A stretch of 64,000 bases of DNA, taken from positions 6,181 through 70,180 of the forward strand of contig NMRA01000945.1 of NCBI GenBank assembly GCA_002633005.1, in the 5' to 3' direction. The notes beneath the pieces were generated by a model that saw nothing but the letters and a program-made list of their open reading frames with translations, did not search any database and was not told the origin of the DNA. This DNA is from Phoronis australis (lineage: Eukaryota; Phoronida; Phoronidae). This document shows, one piece after another, positions 36,701-43,264 of this stretch. Made by a program: the position numbers and the translations under genes. Every line of letters begins with the position of its first letter. Within the stretch, counting starts at the first letter, position 1.

Positions 36701-39700
36701 AGTCATTTCGACAGCCAAATCTTCAAAAATTAATACTTTTTCTGGTTTTAAAATGTTTACACAATTCTGCTCTGCACCAAACTAAATTAAAAACAATTTC
36801 TAGGACCCTTCTCAATATTTTAAGAGGTAATCAAATGATAATTAGTATGTATCCTAGCTGGGAAAGTACCAGCGCTTCTGAGGGTCAAACTGTTCAAGAA
36901 CACCACAATCCAAGCTTTTTGAGTCATATTTTTTATCTCAAACTGAAGCAGTGTGTTTTCAGAAATCAGAATTTCCACATATCAAAATTAAGACAAGTTC
37001 AACAATATTTTTACCACACCAACAATGCATTCAGGTGGCAGGTACATCTTGAATTTAGTGTTTTCACAACTGCCGAAATTATGAACGGGTCGTGCATTTG
37101 GTTTTCAATAAATTAAAAAGATCTTTTTTAATTCACTAAGTCCTAGGTACTCAATGGCTATCAATCGCAGCACCAATCCTGAAACAGGATTTATTTGAAA
37201 TTCATTTTTAAATGACACGCAAATGCTTGTTTTTCAAAAGTAGTCTCATCAGTACTTTGAACAGGTTTCCATTAGTATACTGCATCCTCACTCAATCACC
37301 AATGAGGTGTGAGAAAGAAACATTCATTTCAATGCTCATCTCATGCCAGTCAACCAACTGCTGTCTCACAATAGCACCAAGTTGCCAGCATTAACTATTG
37401 CTCCTCACTCAAAGCCTCCATCTTGTATTGAGCAAGTTCTCCATTCTCTGACACCCAATCCGCCGAAGGGTTTTATCATGTTCTGTTGTATTCAACTGAA
37501 TCACTGGTGGATCAGTTAATGGTGTAATAGAGGACTTTTCATATTGGCGTTATTTAGAGTAATGAGAGCACAAAAGTGACTTCCGCTTGATTCCCAATCA
37601 AAGTAGGTGGACAGAAATTCAATTACTACAAAGTGGTTCCTTAATTTAAAAGCAGAGAAATAAATTCTCAGTGTTTAATTAGGTTAAGTTCACTGAATTA
37701 GTTCAGCTTCGTGACATTGGAATTTGCGGCCAAAATTCTCCTGTTTTATGAACCACAGCAACTGACTTTGTCGCATTTTCTTCTTCACAGTGGGAAATGT
37801 ATGGAACATGATGTCCTTCATCCATAATATTTGAAGAGGTTTGCCTTTTTCTGTAAGCCATTAGTGCACCCCCAATGCACAGTAATGGAAATTTGACAGC
37901 GTTATGATAGCAGGAAAGATATTAAAACGCTGATTACATCAGTTGTAACCTCCTTTCAGATTACACGCGATGTGTAGGTGGCACTGAACACCTATGCAAC
38001 AAAGATCTGATAGACGTCTGGCATAGAGCAATTCAATATGGCATACCTATTTTGAAAGTCAGTTATTACCATACACAAACATCAGGTGTTGATGTTAATG
38101 TGATGTTAAAGTAAGAGGCCACAATTACATCAACATCACAGATTGATGTTTAAGTGAGAGGTAACAATTACACCAACATCACAGACTGATGTTGAAGTGA
38201 GAGATAAATTAACATCAACATCACGGACTGATGTTGAAGCGAGAGGTAACTATTACACCAACATCACAGATTGATGTTGAAGTGAGAGGTAAATTACACC
38301 AACATCACAGGTTGATCTTATGAGAGGTCACTATTGCTGCTTGGTATTAAGTCAGCAAATTGATTTAAAATATTGAACTGAATATTTCAAAAGTTGACAG
38401 TCAGATCAAATATGCAAAAACAATTGAGCAAACATAAAAAGTGGTAACACGCCAATGCAATGTTTAAGATTTGTACACCTCAGTAGAGGGGCCAGTGACT
38501 GCAGTGTATCTAATGAAATAATTATCACCACCACCTAATTACTAACACTAGCTCTCAATAACACTTCACTATAATCATAAGCACTTAGTTATTCAGGGAA
38601 ATCAAAAGCATTAATGTCTTTTGCATACATAATCCAATCCCAGGGATATGCAGCACAGCACAATGTCACAGTAGTGTCGGGATCTGCATGTAAGGAAGTC
38701 TTACAACAAGGGAGTCATGGCTCAATTAACCAACATTGAAGCCAATTTAATCATATGACAGGCTTATAACACACTGTCAGCAACAGACACTGCAACAGCT
38801 ATACAACTTAAAAAAGATTAATCTTCAGCTGATCTGCAAATTAAACTGAAGACCCACACACATTCTCCGCTGTTCCATGGCAACGGATAGAACACTTCCT
38901 GGAAACCAACCACTAATTTCCTTCCTACTGTCAGCTTAATGAATCCAGCTCAAAGTGAGCACACATTTTATGACTTAACAAAATGTCAAGTCCAAGCAGT
39001 GCTCTCAAACTGTACTGGTGTTTTGCAACATCTCACTGTTGTTTTCAAACAACTTGATATTGAACCATGAATTAAACTCCTCCAGCATCACAAGATAACA
39101 AATACATTGGAATCTCAAGGCCGCAACCCATTTATGGAAGTTAGGGTATGATAAAGATACATCTGCCTAAATGACAAATCTGAAAGCTATTTATTCAGAC
39201 AGCACAAGATGGTTTTGTATTGATAAGAAATAACCTGACCAGACAAGTGACTGACCTCTTGTTTGGCAAGTGGCAGTGGCCTTGATAAAATGACAAACTG
39301 GTTCTCTGCAGGAGGGTCTTTACTCTCATTTTTGGCAGCCTGAAAAACAGCATGATTATAAATAAGTCAAATCTTATCAAAGCCAAGGTGTTAGAGCCTG
39401 AGATTTTTAAGACAGCTTTTTACAATTAAGTATGCTGATTAAACAGTTTATGTTTACTTGTTGACCTCACATGGTATATAATAAGTATATGCCTAAATAA
39501 TGGTGTACAATTAGTTTATTGAACAAACTAGATTTAAAATATTCAATTTGACTTTGGCCACAATCCTTTTAAGTAATTATTGCTGAGCCACACACAAAAA
39601 CTAGGAAGGTAGTGCCACGGATGACACCTTCCTACTAACACAACAACTCCTCCCGTTTTGGAGTGTTTCGGTCTGTGGTAAACTGTAACTCCTGGACTTA

Positions 39701-41540
39701 ACAGCCATCACAACAACCCTCAATTTAATATGTGAAGTTGCATAACTCCCCTGCAATGGGACAGTTCCCTCAACTTCATAGGTAGTGATCGCTAGAGGTT
39801 GTGATATGCAACACATGTATTCAATGGAAAGTGTACATCAACTATGCCATCTGGTGTTTAATCCCAGAAGATAAAATGTTGCTACTGGAGAGGGGTTAGT
39901 GACAGACAAGTGTTTCTCACTGGTTTTGCCTTGACGCCAGTTGACGGCAGATGCGAAGAAAACAATTTATACTAATCAGTAAAAATCCTGGCTCTTTAAA
40001 ACATTAGGTTACAGCATTTTAATTAAAAGCAAGTAATTGTAAGCGACAGATATGACGTCATGTGCCTCACCACCATAAAAACCACATATAATGGCAATCA
40101 AACCATTTGACATGTTTATGCTCAACTTTAAAATAACACAGTTCCAAGATAAAAGACACAAGCAGGAATAAATTAATTGATGATTGTGATTGTTATTACA
40201 AAAACACACGAAGTGCAGGGTTTAGCTGGTAATTTTACTGTGAAAAGCCACCACGAGTTACAACTGAACAGCACATCCTGTTGAGATGTACCGTAACTTT
40301 AACTGTTAATGAAACCTTTTTTGAGTTTGGCTGAGAGGTGAACTATATTAACTGATCTTTAACAGGCTCTTTTATGGTAACTAACAACCTTTAATATGAT
40401 GTGCCAAATTTCTCGACTTATTGAAAACAATGACCAGAAGTTTGTAATCATGTGATGGTTTGAAATGTTTTATTAATACAAAGATCACCTTAACTTCACA
40501 TATTTTGGTTCAACACTTGGAAATTCTGTTTATATTCTAATAGCTACAAGTGTTTGTCAAGAAACAGACTGCCTGTGCTTCATGCAAAAAATTGTCTGTG
40601 GAAGTTAAGATGATCTCTGTGAAGAAAAAGCGGTCAAAAGATTACAAACATTTGGGTATTATTTTCATGCCCAGCATGGTTTTTACAAGTGTGCGGTTTT
40701 ATGGGTTCACATAATAAAAGTATATTCACAAAATACCGTACGACCATTTCAAACGACGGTAGTTACCGTTAACATTCAAGTTAACACCCTGGGCACTTAA
40801 ATTAGTGAGCAACGAAATCTGTAGGTGGGTGCTAAACTCAGAAATATGAGGTAAAATTTGAAATTTCAAGAACTTGGGGGTGGGTGCTTACATCCTCAAG
40901 TCTTGCAGTGTAACAAGTTAAGCAAGCACAAATCAAGATATGTGATAAGCTTTCGTCCTTTTTAATAACCTTTTTAGTTTCCGATTTCTAGGGAAAACGT
41001 TCGGGGAAATTTGGAATTATCATGATCACAATACCAATGCTATAATGATGTGAACAGAAGGAAATTCTCTCCAATCATTAATTGGATATAGTGCTGATGG
41101 TGTGATCTCTCCAGATTAATGGGAGCATTTGAGCACATATCGTAAATAACGGACTTTTAGAGTGACCAGTGGACAGCAGTTATTGTCAGGTAATGAAATG
41201 CTTATGTTTTAGGAACTTTTACTCCAAGATTTATAGTTTAATATAAAAGCTAAGATTTCAACTACTTGAGCAGTTTGGTGAAAATAATAACCACGCAGAA
41301 AAGAAATATCTGACGTTTACATATAACAATTAAATGTTGTCTGTAACGAGCAATCCTGAACAACAGGGGATGTTTTGCAATTATAGTAGTTGCCAGCATT
41401 TTAAAAGTATTTGGTCAACATTTTGAAAATTAACAATTTAGTTAAGAATAGGTACTTACCTCATGAACAGCTCGTAGTCTCTTGTTCTCATGCCTCCAGG
41501 CCAGAGCTGTGAAGTTCTCAAAGAAGCTTCCGTCAGACTC
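695..41540 (-). CDS. BAIAP3: BAIAP3-type Munc13-family gene, partial (20 exons, both ends missing)
   Basis: The family comprises MUN-domain priming factors that bridge membranes and SNAREs in regulated exocytosis and endosome-to-Golgi or dense-core-vesicle traffic. Exons, in minus-strand order: 41460-41540, 39256-39339, 35741-35975, 34519-34622, 31028-31170, 27730-27774, 25978-26140, 22381-22584, 21450-21671, 15943-16067, 13870-13960, 13621-13677, 12700-12812, 11303-11354, 9781-9816, 7847-8040, 7566-7689, 2602-2670, 1877-1951, 695-796. They sum to 2319 nt, or 773 codons, with matching phases at every junction. A C2 domain covers about residues 108-260: loop 1 reads KDADGFSDPY and loop 3 DIWDHDDE, so the calcium-binding aspartates are present. 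The MUN/MHD1 region follows from about residue 290 to the end. Segments such as [17 protein letters not shown] and LNWPDPEG are family hallmarks. The pairing [11 protein letters not shown]...LRCL favours BAIAP3 over UNC13D. An invertebrate may hold one gene for both. The N-terminal exon(s), distal MUN, MHD2 and second C2 lie outside what I can place. Confidence 0.9.
797..1400. other. intron, no feature seen
   Basis: Intron sequence between two BAIAP3 exons, before the 32-bp minisatellite begins. Nothing is recognisable. Confidence 0.5.
1410..1885. repeat. degenerate ~32-bp minisatellite
   Basis: About 14 diverged units of the form GATCAATGTATCATGTACC plus ACTGTGGTC follow each other. The last unit runs into the 3' end of the BAIAP3 exon at 1877-1951, so the exon's splice donor and its final coding bases lie in repeat-like sequence. 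Confidence 0.85.
1877..1951 (-). CDS. BAIAP3: BAIAP3 exon (19th; residues ~715-739)
   Basis: The exon has 25 codons in phase 0 after acceptor TTGTTGCAG. It carries [20 protein letters not shown]; the W-x2-L-x-WPDPE motif is characteristic of UNC13D and BAIAP3 MUN domains. It ends ACCACG before donor GTATGA. It sits exactly where the preceding and following exons need it. Confidence 0.88.
1952..2601. other. intron, no feature seen
   Basis: Short intron between BAIAP3 exons. No repeat or open segment stands out. Confidence 0.5.
2602..2670 (-). CDS. BAIAP3: BAIAP3 exon (18th; residues ~692-714)
   Basis: The exon has 23 codons in phase 0 between acceptor TATTGTAG and donor GTAGTT. It reads [20 protein letters not shown] and then FNQ. 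The HS-T/S-SAVD-like core is conserved in BAIAP3 and UNC13D. Confidence 0.88.
3165..3365. repeat. short degenerate minisatellite (GTTGAAACA-type)
   Basis: About five diverged units of roughly 32 bp contain AGTTGAAACACAGTGA or variants. It belongs to the same family as the array at 4140-4445. Confidence 0.6.
4140..4445. repeat. degenerate ~33-bp minisatellite (GTTGAAACA-type)
   Basis: About nine diverged units of the pattern AGTTGAAACAGTGAGCTATG plus TGTCAT. Related units occur at 3165-3365; the ~800 bp between them lacks the motif. Confidence 0.7.
4450..5900. other. intron, no feature seen
   Basis: Part of the 4.9-kb intron between BAIAP3 exons 17 and 18. Only short chance open frames are present. 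Confidence 0.5.
5925..6232. repeat. 36-bp minisatellite, ~8 nearly identical copies
   Basis: The unit includes GACATGACATCACTCACAGG followed by ACCATGTGCAGTGTAT. The last six copies are almost perfect, which implies recent expansion. Because 36 is a multiple of 3 and the unit lacks stops in one frame of each strand, open frames appear on both strands. I do not regard them as genes. Confidence 0.92.
6233..7058. other. intron, no feature seen
   Basis: AT-rich intron sequence between two minisatellites. Nothing is recognisable. Confidence 0.5.
7060..7552. repeat. 45-bp minisatellite, ~11 copies, next to a splice donor
   Basis: The unit is GTTTGTATTGACTGTTAAAA plus CATGAGAGCTTGTAAGTGTGACAGT. 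The array stops 14 bp short of the donor of the BAIAP3 exon at 7566-7689. On the minus strand its frame is open and continuous with that exon (see findings). Confidence 0.92.
7566..7689 (-). CDS. BAIAP3: BAIAP3 exon (17th; residues ~650-691)
   Basis: The exon is 124 nt. Its first base completes the codon opened by the preceding exon. It reads [20 protein letters not shown], then WLQVAQIK and on to AVEMDK. The [13 protein letters not shown] block matches the family's FxxWFxPxxxxWLQ segment. The acceptor is TTTTAG and the donor GTAATA. Confidence 0.9.
7847..8040 (-). CDS. BAIAP3: BAIAP3 exon (16th; residues ~586-649)
   Basis: The exon is 194 nt (64 codons plus AG). It starts [20 protein letters not shown] and contains [17 protein letters not shown], the conserved MHD1 helix seen as LFELYLTLxxL in BAIAP3. 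The acceptor is TTCTACAG and the donor GTAAGA. Confidence 0.92.
8041..9780. other. intron, no feature seen
   Basis: A 1.7-kb intron. It contains only short chance open frames, none flanked by good splice sites. Confidence 0.5.
9781..9816 (-). CDS. BAIAP3: BAIAP3 microexon (15th; residues ~574-585)
   Basis: This 36-nt exon encodes [12 protein letters not shown] in phase 0 between acceptor TTGTAAG and donor GTAATG. It corresponds to the LVAEEAWVLTEE-type stretch of BAIAP3. Its small size makes it easy to miss, but without it the helix joining the neighbouring exons would be too short. Confidence 0.8.
9900..10195. repeat. ~42/84-bp minisatellite
   Basis: Diverged ~42-bp half-units (GTGACTGGCAGTCTAACTGA or GTGACTGGCAATCTACCAGT, then CAATGAATGT) form an 84-bp higher-order unit. 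The stretch 10015-10180 contains two nearly identical copies. Confidence 0.8.
10486..11054. mobile_element. 569-bp terminal-inverted-repeat element (MITE-like)
   Basis: The left end AGGGCTGTTCCAGCAAAATC continues about 45 bp and reappears inverted at the right end as GGAACAGCCCT. Both arms include a G-rich run, GGAGGGGGGAAGGC. The interior holds repeated AAAAATTACGGGTGGTTG-like motifs and no coding sequence. The terminus resembles hAT ends (CAGGGnTG), but I see no clear 8-bp target duplication, so the superfamily is open. Confidence 0.85.
11303..11354 (-). CDS. BAIAP3: BAIAP3 exon (14th; residues ~556-573)
   Basis: The exon is 52 nt. The first base completes an Arg codon, then [17 protein letters not shown] follows. 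It matches SILNVDVFTLTFRQLERL of the BAIAP3 family closely. The acceptor is CTTTCCAG and the donor GTAAGT. Confidence 0.92.
11465..12290. repeat. 45-bp minisatellite, ~18 copies
   Basis: The unit is CAGTCAGTTGGAACACAGTG plus TCATGTATGTGCTCATCTGTCTCCT. Copies at the right end (12080-12290) are the most uniform. Long open frames on both strands here result from the 45-bp periodicity. Confidence 0.92.
12700..12812 (-). CDS. BAIAP3: BAIAP3 exon (13th; residues ~519-555)
   Basis: The exon is 113 nt (37 codons plus AG). It reads [20 protein letters not shown], then [17 protein letters not shown]. The LxxLVxxLxxDLxxAxEYYxxxF pattern is the family's. The acceptor is TCTCTAG and the donor GTAGGT. Confidence 0.9.
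13046..13470. repeat. 47-bp minisatellite, ~9 copies
   Basis: The unit is CTCTCCAGTCACTGGTCTAG plus CTCATACTAGAGTCGAGACAGGCTATC. The copies differ by a few substitutions. It lies in the intron between BAIAP3 exons 12 and 13. Confidence 0.92.
13621..13677 (-). CDS. BAIAP3: BAIAP3 exon (12th; residues ~500-518)
   Basis: The exon has 19 codons in phase 0: [19 protein letters not shown]. It matches the KRGNREWYDRI segment of BAIAP3. The acceptor is TTCTGCAG and the donor GTGAGT. Confidence 0.9.
13870..13960 (-). CDS. BAIAP3: BAIAP3 exon (11th; residues ~469-499)
   Basis: The exon is 91 nt. The first base completes an Arg codon, then it reads [20 protein letters not shown], then [10 protein letters not shown]. 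It aligns with the family's RCLxxLxxxxxFxxxCPFxxEL block. The acceptor is ATCTTCAG and the donor GTCAGT. Confidence 0.9.
14105..15560. repeat. 30-bp minisatellite interrupted by a 498-base N gap
   Basis: Units of the form AAGACATCGCAACTGAGTGA plus GTAGCTAGTG repeat exactly every 30 bp on both sides of the run of Ns at 14363-14860, so the gap lies inside the array and its true size is unknown. Units become more diverged right of 15000 (GATATAACAACTGAATGAGT-type). Being a multiple of 3, the unit stays open on both strands. Confidence 0.93.
15943..16067 (-). CDS. BAIAP3: BAIAP3 exon (10th; residues ~428-468)
   Basis: The exon is 125 nt (41 codons plus AG). It reads [20 protein letters not shown], then [21 protein letters not shown]. 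Human BAIAP3 has an EESLADSLSAF...LLRQLRDYFP segment here, one of the strongest reasons for the BAIAP3 call. The acceptor is TCTGCAG and the donor GTAGAT. Confidence 0.93.
16485..16765. repeat. degenerate ~45-bp tandem repeat
   Basis: Five or six diverged units of the type CCTCAAGTCAACTCTTGTA plus CACAGGGTGTACATGG, with a partial unit near 16250-16300. Short open frames over it are by-products. Confidence 0.65.
16770..17690. other. intron, no feature seen
   Basis: AT-rich interior of the 5.4-kb intron between BAIAP3 exons 9 and 10. Confidence 0.5.
17700..18030. repeat. tandem duplication of a ~164-bp segment
   Basis: Two diverged direct copies share CATAAAAATCTTA, ACAATTCC, AAAGCGTTTTGGAGAACA and GAATCCGATCAACCATTT-like blocks in the same order. 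A related, more decayed segment lies at about 35215-35545. Confidence 0.75.
18035..20010. other. intron, no feature seen
   Basis: Intron sequence without recognisable repeats or splice-flanked open segments. Confidence 0.45.
20015..21348 (+). mobile_element. composite repeat element, array 1 (CTCF-like cores)
   Basis: The left end contains GTTGAAATGCACCCACAAATG and the right end ATATGTGGGCGCATAAAAA, which are imperfect inverted copies of each other around ATGCGCCCACA. The interior is a tandem series of ~145-bp segments. Each has a CCACTAGG-type core followed by text such as CAAATTTCATGAAAATCCGT and GAGGACCTCCGAAGATACAG. Cores lie near 20263, 20424, 20570, 20704, 20851, 20999 and 21151, i.e. 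spacings of 161, 146, 134, 147, 148 and 152. It ends about 100 bp from the donor of the exon at 21450-21671. No coding sequence is visible, so if mobile it is non-autonomous. Confidence 0.8.
21001..21014 (+). promoter_or_regulatory. CTCF-consensus match
   Basis: CCACTAGGTGGCGC fits CCASYAGRKGGCRS at every position and is preceded by TGG as in the extended motif. Binding is inferred, not shown. Confidence 0.55.
21450..21671 (-). CDS. BAIAP3: BAIAP3 exon (9th; residues ~354-427)
   Basis: The exon has 74 codons in phase 0. It opens [20 protein letters not shown], includes [20 protein letters not shown] and ends SLSREE. It matches the family region WxGxLxxxAxTILxxH...LxxWxxxSxxHxxxxxDY. The acceptor CTAATACTCCAG has a branch-point-like TTCTAAT just upstream. 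The donor is GTAAAT. Confidence 0.92.
21672..22380. other. intron, no feature seen
   Basis: Intron between BAIAP3 exons 8 and 9. Nothing is recognisable. Confidence 0.5.
22381..22584 (-). CDS. BAIAP3: BAIAP3 exon (8th; residues ~286-353)
   Basis: The exon has 68 codons in phase 0. It opens [20 protein letters not shown] and ends HELRRFQ. EIPSxGxxxWFxLEARSS is the end of the first C2 domain and the start of the linker into MUN (human REVPVAGVDRWFKLEPRSS). The acceptor is CTTGTAG and the donor GTATGA. Confidence 0.94.
22590..23925. other. intron; one isolated CCACTAGG core, otherwise nothing seen
   Basis: At 23351-23366 there is a single GCCACTAGGGGGTGCTGG, one base off the CTCF consensus, with weak flanking similarity to the arrays. 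The remainder is plain AT-rich intron. Confidence 0.45.
24008..24021 (+). promoter_or_regulatory. CTCF-consensus match
   Basis: CCACTAGGTGGCGC, exact fit to CCASYAGRKGGCRS, in the first segment of array 2. Function is inferred only. Confidence 0.5.
24203..24216 (+). promoter_or_regulatory. CTCF-consensus match
   Basis: TGGCCACTAGGTGGCGC: core exact and upstream TGG as in the extended vertebrate motif. Type A unit. Confidence 0.55.
24621..24634 (+). promoter_or_regulatory. CTCF-consensus match
   Basis: TGGCCACTAGGTGGCGC, type A unit, 418 bp after the previous A unit. Confidence 0.55.
24759..24772 (+). promoter_or_regulatory. CTCF-consensus match
   Basis: CCACTAGGTGGCAC, type B unit, exact fit to the core consensus. 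Confidence 0.52.
25210..25223 (+). promoter_or_regulatory. CTCF-consensus match (best core)
   Basis: CCACCAGGGGGCAC, type B unit. This is the form closest to the vertebrate CTCF consensus in the window. Confidence 0.58.
25978..26140 (-). CDS. BAIAP3: BAIAP3 exon (7th; residues ~231-285)
   Basis: The exon is 163 nt. The first base completes the Trp of DIW, then [36 protein letters not shown] and [13 protein letters not shown] follow. WDHDD is the calcium-binding loop 3 of the C2 domain. The DA-x-LN-V-GLxxxFKQ insertion is unique to the BAIAP3/UNC13D C2. The acceptor is CTTCAG and the donor GTGAGC. Confidence 0.95.
26734..26935 (+). repeat. decayed fragment of the CTCF-core repeat family
   Basis: It starts GCATTGAAATGCGTCCACAAA, like the left ends of arrays 1 and 2, continues with CATAAAAATGGCC and GCCAATTTCATGAAAAC-like text, then fades. 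The CCACTAGG core has been lost. Confidence 0.65.
26936..27729. other. intron, no feature seen
   Basis: Intron sequence left of BAIAP3 exon 6. Short open frames on both strands, none splice-flanked. Confidence 0.45.
27730..27774 (-). CDS. BAIAP3: BAIAP3 exon (6th; residues ~216-230)
   Basis: This 45-nt exon encodes [14 protein letters not shown] plus two bases of Trp. It corresponds to the IEDVSTDQLHLDIW strand of the BAIAP3 C2 domain. The acceptor is TTTCCAG and the donor GTGAGT. Confidence 0.92.
27775..29090. other. intron, no feature seen
   Basis: AT-rich intron. It contains several degenerate AACAAxCAAxTTTGAA-like runs (27950-28310) but no convincing unit. Confidence 0.4.
29100..30480 (+). 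repeat. heavily decayed relatives of the CTCF-core repeat family
   Basis: Stretches such as GCATTGAGATGCCCC (29107), GCCAAATTTCAAGAAAATCC (29277), TTCGTAATGATTCCTCAAAC (29412) and GAATTTCACCACGATCC (29885) follow the order of text in arrays 1 and 2. The cores are no longer recognisable. The 3' limit is uncertain. Confidence 0.5.
31028..31170 (-). CDS. BAIAP3: BAIAP3 exon (5th; residues ~169-215)
   Basis: The exon is 143 nt. It opens [20 protein letters not shown] and then reads [20 protein letters not shown] and VWNEKFR. The first half is a lysine/arginine-rich linker. The second is the C2 strand found as IQVTxVKxxTLNPVWxExF in BAIAP3. The acceptor is TTTTCAG and the donor GTAAGT. Confidence 0.95.
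31171..32745. other. intron, no feature seen
   Basis: AT-rich intron between BAIAP3 exons 4 and 5. Confidence 0.5.
32752..32960. mobile_element. ~205-bp inverted-repeat element (TACCGTA ends)
   Basis: The ends TACCGTA and TACGGTA are inverted. Inside them GGTTAACGCCC (32765) is mirrored by GGGCGTTAACC (32886), with C-rich strings such as CGCACCCACCCCCTG between. A related copy in the opposite orientation lies at 40733-40915. Confidence 0.7.
32965..34205. other. intron, no feature seen
   Basis: AT-rich intron between BAIAP3 exons 4 and 5. Nothing is recognisable. Confidence 0.45.
34230..34358. repeat. tandem duplication of a 64-bp unit
   Basis: Two direct copies share ATACAGATGGGT, GACTCAACTCTCCTTGGTCC and CCTACxxxAGCCTxAAG. 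It lies 160 bp from the donor side of the exon at 34519-34622. Confidence 0.85.
34519..34622 (-). CDS. BAIAP3: BAIAP3 exon (4th; residues ~134-168)
   Basis: The exon is 104 nt. Two bases complete Gly, then [20 protein letters not shown] and [14 protein letters not shown] follow. [11 protein letters not shown] is the C2 loop-1/strand motif with the second calcium-binding Asp. The rest is an acidic Ser/Thr-Pro-containing linker. The acceptor is GTGTAG and the donor GTAAGT. Confidence 0.95.
34625..35210. other. intron, no feature seen
   Basis: AT-rich intron between BAIAP3 exons 3 and 4, before the decayed relative of the 17.7-kb repeat. Confidence 0.4.
35215..35545. repeat. decayed relative of the 17.7-kb ~164-bp repeat
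   Basis: It shares TTTTTTCATGAAGATCATAAA-like text and AAGTTTCATATGGATCCAAT followed by CAGTCATT with the segment at 17700-18030. The middle is diverged. Confidence 0.5.
35741..35975 (-). CDS. BAIAP3: BAIAP3 exon (3rd; residues ~56-133)
   Basis: The exon has 78 codons plus one base. It opens [20 protein letters not shown], includes [20 protein letters not shown] and ends [14 protein letters not shown]. It matches the family's LYEEALYTVLxR...LLxYLQxxFxxxxEEH block and the first strands of C2. The acceptor is TTCTTCCAG and the donor GTAAGA. Confidence 0.95.
36225..36495. repeat. 31-bp minisatellite, ~9 copies
   Basis: The unit is CATAGAAACTATTCATGGAC plus ACCTGGTCACA. It lies in the intron between BAIAP3 exons 2 and 3. 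The open frames over it are by-products. Confidence 0.9.
36500..38080. other. intron, no feature seen
   Basis: AT-rich intron without recognisable structure. Confidence 0.5.
38085..38335. repeat. ~43-bp minisatellite, ~6 copies
   Basis: The unit is ACCAACATCACAGACTGATG plus TTGAAGTGAGAGGTAACAATTAC. Each unit contains the inverted pair CATCA...TGATG. Confidence 0.85.
38340..39255. other. intron, no feature seen
   Basis: AT-rich intron left of BAIAP3 exon 2. Confidence 0.5.
39256..39339 (-). CDS. BAIAP3: BAIAP3 exon (2nd found; residues 28-55)
   Basis: The exon has 28 codons in phase 0: [20 protein letters not shown] then PLPLAKQE. The sequence is poorly conserved, as expected of the segment between the N-terminus and the LYxEVLYTI block. 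It is accepted because of good splice sites (TTTTTCAG, GTCAGT) and phase agreement with both neighbours. Confidence 0.78.
39340..40730. other. intron, no feature seen
   Basis: AT-rich intron between the first two exons found. Confidence 0.5.
40733..40915. mobile_element. second copy of the TACCGTA inverted-repeat family
   Basis: ATACCGTAC at the left and GTTAACACCCTGGGCACTTA match the reverse complement of the right half of 32752-32960. The right part has GGGGGTGGGTGCTTA instead of a clean inverted end. Confidence 0.55.
41460..41540 (-). CDS. BAIAP3: BAIAP3 exon (1st found; residues 1-27 of the visible part)
   Basis: The exon has 27 codons in phase 0: [20 protein letters not shown] then RLRAVHE. 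It begins after acceptor GTACAG, so at least one exon with the start codon lies upstream. It corresponds to the GVEFFAHMRLML region near the N-terminus of human BAIAP3. The donor is GTAAGT. Confidence 0.82.
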
Positions 41541-41544
41541 CTGT

Positions 41545-43035
41545 ACACTGTAAAAGTCCATTTCACTGTCTTACTGGTAATTCACTGTAGTGCTGTAGTC
41601 TGCTGATAGCTTCACTACCCAGCTAACTATATTGGAAGATAGTGTCTTCAACTGGCTTCAACAGGTAAAGATGCCAGAGTTGAGACATGCAGATAGACTA
41701 CCAACAATTCAACATCAGTCTGACAAGCTCTTGAAGTGCCAGCTGTGTGAACAGTTGTCACAATCCTGTATCTCTTAGTAGTTCAGCTCTATCAGTCACT
41801 GATAAATCTATAATTCCTCAGGTGGTTGGAGCTGCGTAGCGTCATACATAGAACAAGTCCTGCCTACTAAATGATTATTGATCATACAGAAGAGAGAGCA
41901 CCCTAACTCAACACAAGACCAAACCTGCAGATGGCAGCATTCCCTGGCTCTAATCAAAATTGCACTGTTTATACAGGGCCCATTCCCACCTCAATGTGTT
42001 GGTAGGTTATCTATAACTTATTAATGATAATGGATTATGTTGTGTACAATATGTTGATGCTAACCATCAACAAATCAACACACACATAACCTGGTTATGG
42101 ACACTGGAAATCAATAAATCAACAGTGTTATTTGCTCTCAATCACCACGACAGGGTGCTGTACTGTAGCGGACTGTGATAAAAACAAGCACAGTTAGTCA
42201 CAGACTAATAGCTTAAATTTTGATATCCTATGGTATTTTTAAAAGGAACATGTGTTAATCATTTCAGAATTGCTAGTTCAACTGATGGTCTACAATTGAT
42301 TGATCAATGTCTTTAGTAGTTCCTGGTGAATTTGTTGTGTGGTCAGTTGGTATGGTCAGTCGCATCAAGGTGGACTGAAGGCTATGAATACTTTGACAAC
42401 TGATTTCTGCAGCTCTCAATTACAACTCATCTAGTCATCAATCAAGCATTACTTCACAAAATGATAACATTACAATTCCCTGGAGACTCCCAATGGACAT
42501 ACATCCTTTGACAGATGAGAAGATGGTGAAGCAGCAGTTGAACACGGGTCTTCACTTGACCATGGTCTATAACTGGACAAAAGATGCTGACACTGTGTGC
42601 CCATTCACTAACAAAGATTTAAAATCCAGGGAGATAAATTATGCCTTGTCATCCCTTTCATATTCACCAGGACTCATCATATATTAAGTATTGATCCCAG
42701 AACAAAACCTATTATAACACAACTTAGAAGAGCTGGAACAAGTGATCTGGTAGCACAATTAGATAGTGAAGAAGTTTGCAGGACTGAGAGCAACCTGTTA
42801 CATGTTGTGTTCATCTAAAGCCACTCACACGTGACCATCTAAACCCAAGCATGAGTGTTTGGGATGGACTAAGTGCATTTCCATTGTGCTTTTTGCAAGC
42901 AAGCTCCTGTTCTCATGACACATAAAACAGCAGAAGAAATTTGCAATCATTTCTGAAAAGGCTTTCTAACAGCAAATAAATTGACATTGATGAATTTTTT
43001 TGTTGTGCCAAATAATTTTACTAGTCAACTAGTTG
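41545..43035. other. no feature seen
   Basis: Sequence upstream of the first confirmed BAIAP3 exon, possibly first-intron sequence. No splice-flanked open segment in the right phase was found. Confidence 0.4.
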
Positions 43036-43046
43036 CGGTGATGCCC

Positions 43047-43067
43047 ACCCCCCCCCCCACCCCCCAT
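43047..43067. repeat. poly-C tract
   Basis: A run of eleven C, an A, and six more C. Confidence 0.9.
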
Positions 43068-43264
43068 CAACAGTGCAGACATAGTCTTGACTAAATATTC
43101 CTGGTCTGATGTTTGTTTGTCATATGCTTCTTATAATGACTTAGAAGTCTGGGGTTACCTATTCAAGATTTTCTGATCTAATGACTGCTCTTTTACTGAC
43201 GGATTCCTTGCTGCAATGTTGTTACTTTACTATCATTTACTGTACAAGTCTGTGGTTCTTGATC

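Noticed and set aside
1-41540. Assignment of the gene to UNC13D (Munc13-4) rather than BAIAP3
   Set aside because: Several segments ([29 protein letters not shown]...CPF, NVD...TF.QLE) follow BAIAP3 more closely. A pre-duplication ancestor of both remains possible.
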